The translations under genes and the position numbers were made by a program. A DNA stretch of 64,000 bases from Haemonchus contortus (Eukaryota > Nematoda > Chromadorea > Rhabditida > Trichostrongylidae): the NCBI GenBank assembly GCA_000469685.2, contig LS997565.1, positions 33,326,645 through 33,390,644 on the forward strand. Reading direction: 5' to 3'. The notes under the pieces are model-generated. The model searched no databases. It saw only the letters and a program-made list of their open reading frames with translations, and was not told the origin of the DNA. Numbering within the stretch: position 1 is the stretch's first letter; every line of letters starts with the position of its first letter. This document shows, piece after piece, positions 11,941 to 22,979 of this stretch.

Positions 11941-12454
11941 CATTATTATCCTATATCTTTACAAATTTCTGGTATTTCTGAAATAAGGCACAGTCTGCTT
12001 AAGATCTCAAAAGGCTCGAAGGAATCAGTCGAGGTAGGGCGGTTGCTTTCTGCAACCAACTGCTCTTTCACCGTTTCATCGTTGTCCTTTCGCTAATGAC
12101 CACCTGGACCGATAGTTCCTCGTGGTTGGAATCAGGTAGGACCGTGCGTAGCGGTTTCCAACTCTCCAAGACCGAAGTTGCTGGCAGTAGACTCGTGGAC
12201 ATCACTGAGAGACCATAAAGCTATTCAGCTAACTTCTCCTCAACAAAAACAGGTGGAGATAATAAACATCACCGCTCGTACCACGAGGCTAATGCAGCCC
12301 CTCATTTTTCATTTCTTGTTCAAAAAATGATCGTCACCTCATACAGCTCCCAATCCAAACTTTTGAGTATACACTCGTGAGATACCATAATATCACATGC
12401 CTACCTTCATTTATGTGCTGTTATAACTTGTTTTGACTTGATGTTTTGTTAACT

Positions 12455-12640
12455 GCTGTTATATCGCCGCAGTATGCGTTCCGAAAGTCTCATAAGGTTG
12501 ACTGTTTATGGACAAAACTTCAGAATCGGACGGGACTCGAACTTGTCCTTTCCGGGGATCGTGCTCTCATCCCTTACTTTACCGAGACCCCGCTTGCCCT
12601 CGCCTTCTTAAAGGCTTATATGCCAATGTGTGCTGTTGTG
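12455..12640 (-). mobile_element. tRNA-derived SINE, family S2
   Basis: On the minus strand there is an A-box-like GGTCTCGGTAAAGTAAGGG, then a B-box GTTCGAGTCCC, as also found at 63,185-63,320 (minus). The intervening region is too short for an anticodon arm, so it is not a functional tRNA. Confidence 0.6.
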
Positions 12641-13019
12641 TGCTGTTGATTTGGGAACTTTCTCTCATACTCATGTCATACCGCCGGCGACTTAAGGACT
12701 CGCTAGAGTGATTTGAAACGACTGCACGATTCTGTTTTGCTTCTGATTGGCAAAGTGATTATAAAGCAACACGATGCGGACAAGTTTTTTTATCTGTTGC
12801 TCCCATTGTAAGAAATTTCTTTGCTCAAAACATTTCGTAATTAGCATATGTTCATAAAGTGTTGAAGTCATCCTATTGTGAAATATAGATCAAACGAATA
12901 TGCAGAAAAAGTTGAAACGATGATGCATGATCAAGTCGGAACTATGTCTCCAGAAGCTAAAAAGTCCGTAGAACGCGTTAAAGTCAACATAAAGGGATTT
13001 CTTAGGCTACAAGGAAAAG

Positions 13020-13195
13020 TCCAATATAATGCAAAAACTTGGTCCCCCACAAAGCCCAGATCATAGTCTCTCGCTCATGAGGCGTTAACCCTATCACTGC
13101 TCCAAGCTACTGCTGACGAAGCCGGTACATCCATGTAATTTGAGTTCATTTATGTTGAGCCTCACCTGAGACTACCTCCGTAACTCTATTCAGAG
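13020..13195 (-). repeat. tRNA-like dispersed repeat, arm 2 of an inverted pair
   Basis: Reverse complement of 11,330-11,515; the two copies bracket about 1.5 kb containing two SINEs. Shared blocks include the TGCATTATATTGGACTTTTCC end. Confidence 0.5.
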
Positions 13196-13199
13196 GTAC

Positions 13200-13545
13200 A
13201 CTCGACAACTTTTGAAAGAAGATTTGAGATCAGCATCCAAAAACATGAGGATGTGTACACTCATGGCATCCAGAAGGACAAAACTCCGTTCAGAAAAGGC
13301 GTACGCGATAGAAATTTTCGATAGGAAATTAATAAGGCCTGTTTACATGGATCTAAAGCGTTGAAATTTGGTCGGAGCGCAGGAGAACAGGATGGGAACA
13401 CTCGTGGCAGGTAGCAGGACCAGACTCCGCTCACACGGGGGTCGTGCGCGATAGAAGTTTTCGAACGCGTATTTCATAACTTCCTAAAGCTTTCAAATTT
13501 AGTAGTAGTACAGGTGGCAGGATGGGATTACTGATGATAGGTGAT
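13200..13545 (+). repeat. Compound tandem-repeat element, R2 units
   Basis: Two diverged units share CGCGATAGAA-TTTTCG, a TTCATAACT block and GGCAGGATGGGA-like sequence. The same unit occurs 2-3 times at 25,170-25,610 (period about 150 bp) and once in reverse at 43,690-43,860. In both plus-strand cases R2 is followed by the R3 units, so they form one element. Confidence 0.6.
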
Positions 13546-13619
13546 AAAAGGTGATAACGACTGAAAGGAGCTGATAAAGGGCCTTATAAGGTTGGAGCCG
13601 CAGGGTCGGTTAATTCCTT

Positions 13620-13810
13620 CGTTTTGAAGGCTCAGTTCACGATAATTTTGGGTGACCGAGATTATGACGGAAAATGGGAGAGATGATTGAAAATAGTGCG
13701 ATGGAGGCGAAGGAACTGCTCGGGTAGGTGTTTTTTAAGGGAAACAGGTATTGAAAAATCGTTAAAAAGGGGGCTGGACGAGAATGAGATCAAAAGAATG
13801 AAGGAGAATG
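13620..13810 (+). repeat. Dispersed repeat R5
   Basis: It matches the reverse complement of 21,430-21,680 (shared AGTTCACGATAATTTTGGG, then blocks ending in GGGGGCTGGACGAGA). Purine-rich and non-coding; nature unknown. Confidence 0.5.
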
Positions 13811-14129
13811 GGGCGTTTGGACGAGCTACGCACAGCGTGTCTTGCGTACGTGCGGATCCTGGTGCAAATATCCGGCTACGATAAGCAAAAATTCATCTGC
13901 TCATAAGCATAAGTAAACAAAAAACACTGGTTACAGCAAAAATAGCTCATCTTCTTTTCAGCCTTGTGGGGTAGGAAATTAAAATAAGGTATCACTGCAG
14001 CAAAAAGAATAACAGAGTAAAAAAGAATGGGAGAAAAACATCGCCTCATCATTTGGCGATCAGCTGATTGTGTGTGTGTGTCCTAGAACGAATATTCGCA
14101 TTCTGTATTGTCTCGACACTCGCCTGACA

Positions 14130-14900
14130 TGATGGAGAGGCGGGAAAGCGACCCAAGACAGCAACAGGGCCTCCACTATGCCCTGACCTTCGAGTTTTTG
14201 GGAGCGAAAGGGACCCTTCTACCACCCATGAAGGCCACTGAGTATTTTTAAGGGAAGAACTCAGTAACCGTTTTTATCGTGAACCGTGCCTTTAAAGATG
14301 GGACCTTGGCACTTTGGTAAGGGGTGTGAATTAAGAAGGGACTGTACATGTTTGGTGATAGGGATAACAGCTGTGACAGACTGATAAGGAGCCATTGAAG
14401 GCGAGAACCACTAGGTCTACAACATCTTTCATATTAATAGTGGAGCTTTTCAGTAAGTGGTGTGGGATGTGAAGGAAGTGAAGGTGACCGATGACAAGTA
14501 CTGATAACAAGCGGGCGAGCAAGAGCTGAAAAGGAGACTGGAAAGCTTGAGCCACTAGCTTTGTAATCCCCGTCAACAGTGGATACATGGCATTTCAATA
14601 GGTGATGAAGGACGATACGTGGTCGTGGTACTCTGTGACAGGAACTGATGACATATGGTAAGCGCTGATAAGGAGCCTTAGAGAGCGAGAGCCGCTTACC
14701 AAATGGCTTTGAATTCACTATCAAACATTGACTCTTTGATATGTTTCATTCGAAGAGAAGGGTAAATGCAGTAATAGGGACCGATCAAAGCCATTTCTCC
14801 ATAATGAGATGAAAATTTGGTTAATTTCTTTCTATTAGTTTACGACCGCTACCCAGCAAGGTTTAAGACCCGATGAAGTCAGTCATGATTATGGTACAGG
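14130..14900 (+). repeat. Compound tandem-repeat element, R3 units (about 140 bp x3)
   Basis: Three units begin near 14,300, 14,441 and 14,579, each with a GTAAGTGGTG-like start, ACTGATAA / GATAAGGAGCC blocks and GAGAGCGAGAGCC. A unique tail follows with TATGTTTCATTCGA and ACGACCGCTACCCAGCA. The same tail ends the copy at 25,610-25,930. No coding. Confidence 0.6.
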
Positions 14901-14934
14901 TGATTAGCGAACCGACTGCTTTCTAGTAAATTTT

Positions 14935-15160
14935 GTTGGCGCAGTGGTCCAGATCCAGTGTAGGCATTCAGACCCATTGAAAATGCTCATTCAGGCAGAT
15001 TGGTTGGAGCAATTTGGTAGACTTCTCATTTACTTACTCATTCCGCTTTCCTACAATTGCGTCCTAACTATGCAAGCTGACATCTCACTTGGAAGTGGCT
15101 CATGAAAATGCTGGAATAGTCGAGTCAACATTGGGCAGGGTGTGGCATTTGTCAAAAGGG
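14935..15160 (+). repeat. Dispersed repeat R6
   Basis: It is homologous to 63,560-63,760: shared GCAGTGGTC-AGATC-AGTG start, CATTCAGGC-G-TT middle and GGCTCATGAA-ATGCTGGAATA end. The start could be a degenerate A-box (GGCGCAGTGG), so a SINE is possible. Confidence 0.5.
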
Positions 15161-15709
15161 GATTTCTTAGGCTCACAATTTCCGAGTTAGAGTACTCGGC
15201 TCGTGTAGCCTGATGATTTTGCCTATGTTTGATGAGTAGGAAAGCAGTGCATGGTGTAGAGAACTTTTTTTGGTTTCCAAGTGGCTTCCAAAATGTTGGA
15301 ATATTTGAAACCTCGATACGTATCATACAAAGACATAGCTAGTCCTTGTTTTAACATTGTCCTTAATATTCTATGGATATTTTTAGTTTTGAATAGTCTG
15401 CAGAATGAATACACACGTCGTCCTTCAATTTAGGGAGAAAGCAACAAACTTTCATCAGATAAATCTGTGCAGTGCCCACCTCCACCGAAACGAAAAAGCA
15501 AAGGTATGTATGAATATAATAAGTTTTGTTGAAGCGGCTCATGTTTCTCTGCACTCTCAAAGACGCGGATCACCATAGAAATAGTCTTTGAGGTTCTCTC
15601 ATAGAAAGAATTCGTGCCCCCATCTACCACTCCCCCAAACCACCCCCTCCCCCTTTTTAAACCATACCTGCGCTTATAAGGTCGGAAAACGTTCTTTATA
15701 AGGCACAAT

Positions 15710-15932
15710 GGGCAGAGGCGGTGTAGTGGCAAGTGACGCACTATCTCACGCGCACGGTAGCGGGTCCCCGATCGATATCCGCCTAGGTTAACCAAGCACT
15801 CCATTCCTCTAGGGTCGGTCAATTGGTACCAGACTCGCTTGAGAGAATAAAAGCACCGACTTGAACATCGACTGCCACCGCAAATCATTGTATAGGCCAC
15901 ATACGCATTCATTACGCCACTACGACTCTGAC
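15710..15932 (+). mobile_element. S1 SINE, 3'-truncated, with target duplication
   Basis: It has the A-box TAGTGGCAAGTGAC and a damaged B-box (GGGTCCCCGATC). The flanks TTTATAAGGCACAAT (15,695-15,709) and TTTATACGGCACAAT (15,933-15,947) are a 15-bp duplication with one mismatch. The 3' tail present in the other copies is missing. Confidence 0.85.
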
Positions 15933-15996
15933 TTTATACGGCACAATAAGGGGTCAGAGCTTGCATCGTGTGAATACCACACCACGAGGTAATTTA

Positions 15997-17267
15997 CAGG
16001 GTGTCTCAAAATTATGGGAGCCACTTCATGCAATATATTTAAAGCTACTCAGCTGAGAATGACAATGAAATCTGTTCGCACAATTTGCTAACATCATGGG
16101 CTACAACATGCTACAATCTCATTTCAAAATATCTCCTATGAGCGTGGATGGAGGCCCAAAGTATGCTCCCGAATCTTCGCGTGTTGCATGCAAGTATTCT
16201 GTTCCATTTCTTCCCGGCCATTTTTGAGTCTTGCTTTCTAGGACTCCAAATTGGGACTGCAAACCCGACAGGTCCACTTCTAATCAGGGATGTACGGAAG
16301 AGTTAAGTGAGTCAAGAGCTGGGAAGCAAGATGGCTATTTCTTTTCGCTAATGAGTTCGGGCAGCTAGCGCCAGCACGGTTACCGGGCGAGCTTGGCTCC
16401 ATGGGTAGGAGTACCGCCCTGCTGGAAGGACTATGAGTTGCTCCAGGATACGGAGTCGGATAAATGATCCAGTACGTCAATTGGTATGCTTCCTGAGCAC
16501 CCGTCTTTGTTAGTTTTCACGCCGGTAGCGACTAAACCAACAACGTCTGACTCTTGCTATTTACTCCTTAAAAAAATCATTTTGCTATTCTTATGGCAAC
16601 CTTTTTGTGAGAGATTACGCGGCCGACGTGTATAGCCAGAGCGTGTTCGTTTGATTTGTTGAGGGATGGTATGTTGGTGAAGATTCTCAAGTTAGAGAAA
16701 AAATGAAGAGTTGCGTGTCTCCACTCAAATTAGTTAGCAATTTTCTGCGTTTTTTGACCCTATACTGTCTGTAGTACTTGGAAACGAAGTGGCATTTCTG
16801 CATAAGATTGATATAGCAACGAAGCTTCAGCTTGACAATTCGCCCCACCGACAACCTCGATAGTCGTGCTCCTTTGCCTTCTTTTTAATGGGTCACCCAG
16901 AATTAAGACTGACTCGCATACGAAGCATTTTAGGAGTCCTTTCATCAGAAGCACTGGCTTTTCTACCCTTTCCTGGTTAGTTTCTGATTGAGTCTTCTTC
17001 TCAGTATCCTTTAATAGCTCTCTGTACGGATATATAGGAATTGCAAGAAATTTCACAAAGCTCTTCCGCCTCTCGCGTGCTAATGATTGCATATGAAGTT
17101 GAATGAGCCTTTGCTTTCTTGAAGATATTGGGAGTATCACTTCAATAACCAGGCATATTGCAAGCAAACCTTCTTTGCAACTAAATAATAGCGGGTGAAA
17201 TGAATCTGATTGATTAATTCTGTCTTAGAGGTTTACGAATTTTGGCGCCCATAATTTTGGGACACCG
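15997..17267 (-). mobile_element. Tc1/mariner-type TIR transposon, degenerate
   Basis: About 22-bp inverted ends (GGTGTCTCAAAATTATGGG at the left, the complement of CCCATAATTTTGGGACACC at the right) are flanked by TA, the target of IS630/Tc1/mariner elements. On the minus strand at about 16,115-16,230 a frame reads WNRILACNTRRF...HAHRRYFEMRL and then stops, like transposase C-termini of this superfamily. The rest is full of stops; a 135-codon minus frame at 16,760-17,167 is not recognisable. Dead element of about 1.27 kb. Confidence 0.72.
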
Positions 17268-17516
17268 TATATTTAGACTATTCTCTCACACCACAGCTGT
17301 TCCTTGTGACTCATGTTGGTCTGATTACCTCTTCTATTAGAGTAGCTGTAACCGAGAGGGTAGCGCAGAATAGAACCACATATGCCATGATCATACCAGT
17401 TGGCTACGAAAAAAATTGAACATTTTTGACTCACTGTGGTTAGCTGTACGTAACGACACCGAATATCCCTCCAATGCAACTTTTGTGGTCTAATTCTTGT
17501 CCACCCTTGATTTCAG

Positions 17517-20500
17517 TACTTTTTTGACGCCTTACACCTCCCCAGATGTTCGTTCTTCACGTTTTCTTCGTTTTGCTGAGACGGTGAGAACTCTCCAACG
17601 CTCCCAGGACATACACAAATCTTGCAAAAAAACTTTGATTTTTTGTCGTAGCCCATTGACTATATATGCCTGTGATTAATGAGCTTCGATAAAATAATCA
17701 TGTGGGCCATGTTGAATATATTATGAATAATATGAAGTTTGTGAATACTTGTGAAAATATTAAATAGGTTTTAAACGTACAGAGAAACAAAAATTATGGT
17801 GGCACCGAACATTGGGTGCCATTGTCCCATGCGCCATTCATAGTGGCACCCTGTAAAAACTGTTAATGTTCTTTTTCACAGAAATAAGTCAACCGGACAC
17901 GGTAGTCGCTTTGACAATCGGGGGTATCTTGAGGAAGTAGTGCCTTCCCGTGAAAAACAAGAAAAAGTGTTCGAAGACTTTGAAAGTTTGTACGAAATAA
18001 TTAAAGAAACTATGTGTATCAGACCTGGAATGCGCTCTCAAAACTTTTAGGAATAGTAAGCTCTCCTGAATGGTTAGAAGAGAAGCAGAGACAATTGTTG
18101 AAGACAAGGGCACCGTAAGGGAGACGGGCAGTAGGAAAGGTTACGTGTGATCGATCCGCCGCACGCGGCTGTCGCGGACCATTTGCCTCGTTATAACAAT
18201 TCTAGAGTTCTTCCTGCAGCTTAATCGCTATGCGATTATTACTTATGCATGCTCCCACCGTTAGCTCTTTTGTTCCTGAATTTCCCACTTGCTGCTGCGT
18301 TCTGCTACATTTCCTCGCGCGCGGCGTCTCTCACCGCGACGCGACAATTTCGTTCCTACTACACCACGCCCAACCGAAACAATTTTTCTACAGACAAAAG
18401 AATGTAACGTCTGAACAGTGTTCATCTTTCTGAACTTTCGAGAATTCATCAAGTCTTCGCAAAAATAATCGTGTAACAAGAATGATCATACAAAGTTAAA
18501 CATATCAAAATTTGATGCATGCCTGTGTCGAGTCAATGTGTTTATTTTTGCAATGCAGGGAGAAAGATCAGTCAGACGTAGGTATGAATCGCTCATTGAG
18601 GTAAACCTTCATGCAAAGAACCCTACCCAAAACGGCCTTATTTGACTGAACTTTCTCTAGCGCTGCGGCCCAATGCCTCATGGTGTAAATGTAGTTGAGA
18701 CTACGACAGTGGTCGCTGTTGGGTACAGAAATCATGATGTCATGAACTTTCGGCTGATGATCAGCGATCCAACTGCGAAAGTGTGTGGTATGTGCAAGAC
18801 TATCGCAGGAAACAGAGCATTCTTCTCACATTCGAGCATGTATTCTGGCAAGTCGGTTTTAGTCTGTGCATCTACATGCATGATTAGGGTTGCATTAATC
18901 CCACATACCTCATTAAGTCATTAGGCTCTTACATCTCAAATGCGGGGAGTATTTCCCCCTGGTACTGATCTTGTGAAGTATTTGGGGCCGACATTGGGCC
19001 TCTAACACTGAGTAATGTGAGTAACGAGGGCCGATGTAATGGGGTTTCGGTAACAAAGAGATTTTCCTCAGTGTAGATGGTCCTAACTAGAAATGGTATG
19101 CTCCATAGCTGTGAGTATGCTTCAAAGGAATAGGAGCAGTAGAATGCTTCAAAAGTTAGCTTTAGCTGTTCATTTCCTTGACGTAGTTGAAAACGAGCAG
19201 CCTCAGTTCATATTCTGCAGTTCATGAAACATAGCAGCACCTACGGACAAGTATATATCGCATATGCCAGAGTTCTGGAAAAAACTGTCAGGTCTTTATT
19301 TGTAGTAAGATCCGACTCACCGATACATTCACTTTCTAGGGATGGTGTCAATATCGCCAGACGAAGCCGAAAAATGCAAACCGTGGCCACTCCTCTCTCG
19401 TCAAGAAAAAAGTCACGCAAAAATAATGAAAAGTAGTAAATAGTAAAGTTATAATCGTTTCCATCCCTTTGACGTCTTCCTTCTCCAGAGTCATGGGTCA
19501 TGGATGGTTTTCGTTTCCTGCAGAAGGAGGTATCTCAATGTGACCTGGAAAGAATCGACAGAGATCCAAGTAACTATGATCTTTGTGGAGTGAGTTAGTT
19601 TCACATCACTAGCCTTTCACGACATTGATGCCTTTTTCCAAGTTGTTTGTCATCAAATAATGCGTCGCATATTGCTCAGTTTGAAAGATCTCACCGGAGA
19701 GCATCACTATATATTAAATTTGCTAGGGTATTTCACGTAAGGCAAATTTTGAAAATGAGAAAAGTGATTTCATGTCCTGTGAGAGAACAAAAAATTAAAA
19801 TTTCATACTTGAGGGATTTAATAGACTCGTAGTCATAGACTCGAACTGCTTAGAATTGAGAAGGAACTTTATTGATGCTCTATACAGAATCCTTTCACGC
19901 TTTTAAACGCTAAATAATGAACTATAAAGATTGATAAATGATCGCACTCGAATAATATTACTCACTCTATTTTGCTGAACGCTTGGCATGATGGCAGAGC
20001 ACCTGCACGAACTCGAGGCATTATTACCTTGGTGGAATAAGAATATTACTACTTCTCAGCAATTATCTGCTGTTCTTGTCATCCTAGTTGTTCGAAGTTA
20101 GACCCTTTTTTCCGTTAACTTCACTGCGCCATCAGTGCCGAAGACTGCAAGCTACCGTTTTCTTCACTGACGACACTTCACGTAGAAGATGAACCTTAAG
20201 ATTCCGTCGGTCAGTCAAAAATCGGTCTCCACTGAGTCCAGTCGGTTTGCTACAGAAGTCAAACATTTAGTCGAAGAAGTCGTTCGAACATTTAGTCGGA
20301 GAAGTCGTTTGGTGCAATCCGCCATACGAATTCTGGAAATTAACACAGGATCGATAGCGGCTCTCCTCTTCGGCACTACGGTATCGTCAAGCATTCGTGA
20401 TAGTCAATCGTTGCCAATTGATTGCATATGCATGGTGATAACAAAATCAAAATCATGAAGTCCATGTGTTTGTGACACTCCACAACTTATCTAGAACAAG

Positions 20501-20741
20501 CAAGGCTGAAGACGTCAGGCCGCAGCTACTATGTTTACTGGCCAATGCTGGATGCCGACTTTGGAGAAGTCGTCAGGATCTGGAGCTCAGTCTTGACCAA
20601 GCTGATGCTGCTGTAGCACACTACTACTGTAGTCGTCAGCAGTGTGCTAGAGCAGCAGGAGATTCGGTCGAAACTGAGCTATGTTCCTGTCCGAAGCCGA
20701 TCTTTTCATTACTCCAAATACAACTGACTTCCCAGGATTAG
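17517..20741 (+). CDS. Candidate multi-exon gene (unrecognised protein)
   Basis: Candidate exons: 17,517-17,583 (TTTCAG acceptor, GTGAGA donor), 17,882-18,050 (TTCTTTTTCACAG acceptor, open to a TAG), 19,524-19,589 (TTTCCTGCAG acceptor, GTGAGT donor, KEVSQCDLERIDRDPSNYDL), 20,186-20,434 (phase-0 continuation, GTGATA donor) and a possible last exon 20,530-20,741 ending in TAG. The last three join in phase; the link from the first two to the third is not shown, so there may be two genes or spurious exons. No domain is recognised. Strand and spacing would allow it to be a downstream part of GYF copy A, which is speculation. Confidence 0.35.
18150..18370 (-). repeat. Dispersed repeat R1, reverse copy
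   Basis: Reverse complement of 215-435: GATCGATCCGCCGCACGCGG and CGCGCGCGGCGTCTCTC blocks match. The stretch from 18,370 to 19,520 holds no other gene; a SINE-like tail may be present at 18,880-18,960. Confidence 0.5.
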
Positions 20742-21430
20742 TAAACATTATATGCCAGCGCCCTTAATTGCCCGAAATCGTTCGAATTACAAGAATCTCT
20801 TCAGCCGCCACCATTCAAACTATGAAAACGTCTTTGCTATGTGCGAGAACTAGAGGGTGCTTTTAACGGACGATAGAACGTAGTTTATGTGCTTTTTCAA
20901 ACATCGCTTTGTCCTGCCATAACCACCTCTTCCGTAGACAGCCTTTCCATTTACAGAGCAATGGACACGAGGATCACTTTCAACAGTTAAGCAGTTTGAA
21001 GTGAGGACCCACCAAACTGAAGGGGGAGGAATCGCCGTGACAATAGACCTTTCTGATATTCTGTCTTGAAGGCACAGTAAAAATGATTTCTGAGTTCTTC
21101 CTCTTTGATACCTTGTTGCCTCCAAGATAACCGGAAGGACGCTGTCGGGTCCAAAAAGTCAACGATAGGGCATACTGGGAGCCCCGTTACTTGATCGCCC
21201 AGTAATGAGGCGAAGTTCTTCTCCTAGTATTTTATTCTTTGTTATTCTTTGTGCTGCTGCGGTCCTTTATATAATTCTACCCCGAGAGGCCGAAAATGGT
21301 GGACTATATTTGCTATTACTAGCGTTTTTGTTATTTTATGCTCATGAGTGAATGAATTTTAAAGAACATTTTTGCTTACTGTATTCAGCTATTCGCACCA
21401 GGACCCACACTTACGCAATGACACAAATTG
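20742..21430. other. Unassigned stretch
   Basis: Only weak frames, such as a 91-codon minus-strand frame at 20,850-21,125 without recognisable motifs. Possible repeat remnant; nothing is called. Confidence 0.3.
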
Positions 21431-21677
21431 TATAGCTCGTCCTAACCACCCATTCTTCATTTTCTGGTCTTCTTCTCGTCTCGTCCAGCCCCCTTTTTAA
21501 CGAACCCTGTTATCACTTTGGAGACGCGGATACGCGCACTTTCTTCGCCTACATCGCAGTATCTTCCACTTTATCTTTCGTTTTTCATTGCAGTATTTTC
21601 CACCTTATCTTTCATTTTTCATTATAATCTTTCAATATAATTATACCCAAAATTATCGTGAACTGTGCCTTTAATGC
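21430..21677 (-). repeat. Dispersed repeat R5, reverse copy
   Basis: Reverse complement of 13,620-13,810. A 40-bp block around TATCTTTC-TTTTTCATT is repeated twice in a row at 21,560-21,630. Confidence 0.5.
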
Positions 21678-22472
21678 TACAAGTTTGGCAAGAACGTTCT
21701 GCAACCAAAAGTTGAAAGCGTCAAAATTTTTGCATAACAACATGAACACGATAGCAGGGGAGATAAACTTCAGAACACTTCCGGGGCAATCAGCACAGTA
21801 GTGAACAAGGGCGCACATATCTGCATTCGCAACTTTACCATTAATGATTGGACAACACCCGGTTCGTAACATCACCTACCAGGCACTTCAGGGGAGGGAT
21901 CAGGTGTAGGGGCTGAAATCATCATGGGTTGTTCGTCTTCTCAGATAAATGGTCAACAGTTGGTAAAACTGCATCGCTGCGCGAATTGCTAGCTTTCGAA
22001 TGAATGCAAGCATCGTCTCATACTCTTGTGGAGCATGAGAAGACTCATCACATGAGTTGCTGAACGCAAACTCAATAGTCACAGCTATCGCTTATCACCA
22101 TAGACCCCAGTATTTGGCCAACGTGGTGAGAGAAAGATGTTCAAAACCATCACTCAGGTTCTACAGAACGAGAAAGAATGTCGAAAACTCACCGGTCTTG
22201 CTTGGCTCTACTATGCCTTCCCAAGCATCTCTTCGCGGGAATAAAGTTTGTAACTTAATATGATCTGAAAACAGAGTTCATGTCTTATTCGAGTCACAGC
22301 TTCCTGGCTCCTGGACAAGAGGCTTCGGTGATTTGCTCAACCGTTGAAGGAATGCTATTGATTTCTCTGATTAATATATTTCTAATATTCGATTAGTACT
22401 AGAAATTCTAGAAATAAACCCAGAAAAACTTCCTTTTTGTCGCAGAACTTTCTTGCCAGCCTATTGCGTGCC
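21678..22472 (+). mobile_element. Mariner-family N element, diverged full-length copy
   Basis: The left end TTTGGCAAGAACGTTCTGCA and the right end TGCAGAACTTTCTTGCCAGC (22,441-22,462, GTCGCAGAAC variant) are diverged forms of the perfect inverted repeats at 54,340-55,172. Interior blocks match that element in reverse orientation (for example GAGTTGCTGAACGCA and ACAGCTATCGC near 22,050-22,095). Its length of about 795 bp is close to the 833 bp of the intact copy, so this is a non-autonomous family of fixed size. Transposase remnants are too short to work. Confidence 0.7.
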
Positions 22473-22960
22473 CATCTGCCCGTCTGACGTCAGCAATGAA
22501 AGGCGAAAAGTCAAAATTGGCGGAATTTCAACCGTCGTCAAAGATGTCGCAACTTTAAAGGTATCAGCGCCCTTCATGCAAGGTACTTCAGAGGATCGAA
22601 GCTTTCTCGGACGCCCGGTACCATGGCACTGTTGCAAATACGGTCTACATGTTGTGCTGAAGAAACTTACCGCGATGTCAACATATGAACCGGCTGCGAC
22701 TTGAAAACAACACAACCACGATAACATCGGACAATACAATTCTAGACATGCTCCATCTACCACTGTTCGACATTCCGAACAATGGCAGTGTGCCCACGGA
22801 TAGCTCAAGTCAGTCCGGCACGATGGTCACAGTGTTCGACGAAACCAAAACCTCAACGAGTTGGATCCACTCCTAATGCGAGACAAGCTCAAGAAGTTTG
22901 ATTTGGTGACAGTTCATAAAACCATCACAGGCAAGTTGCGCTTGAGTAGTAATAATTTGT
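22473..22960. other. Unresolved stretch with overlapping frames
   Basis: A plus-strand frame (22,453-22,704) and a 115-codon minus-strand frame (22,461-22,808) overlap. The first begins inside the mariner end, so its ATG is not a gene start. Neither shows a known motif. A remnant of another element is the likeliest explanation. Confidence 0.3.
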
Positions 22961-22979
22961 TCATCCTTTCTCTTCCGTC

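Noticed and set aside
20583..20690. Hairpin around CTGCTGTAGCACACTA
   Set aside because: Imperfect arms within a candidate exon; too weak to call a separate element.
22440..22594. Exon starting after TTTTTGTCGCAG
   Set aside because: The apparent acceptor is the diverged inverted repeat of a mariner element.
22461..22808. 115-codon minus-strand frame
   Set aside because: No motif, no splice context, and overlaps a plus frame that starts inside a mariner end.
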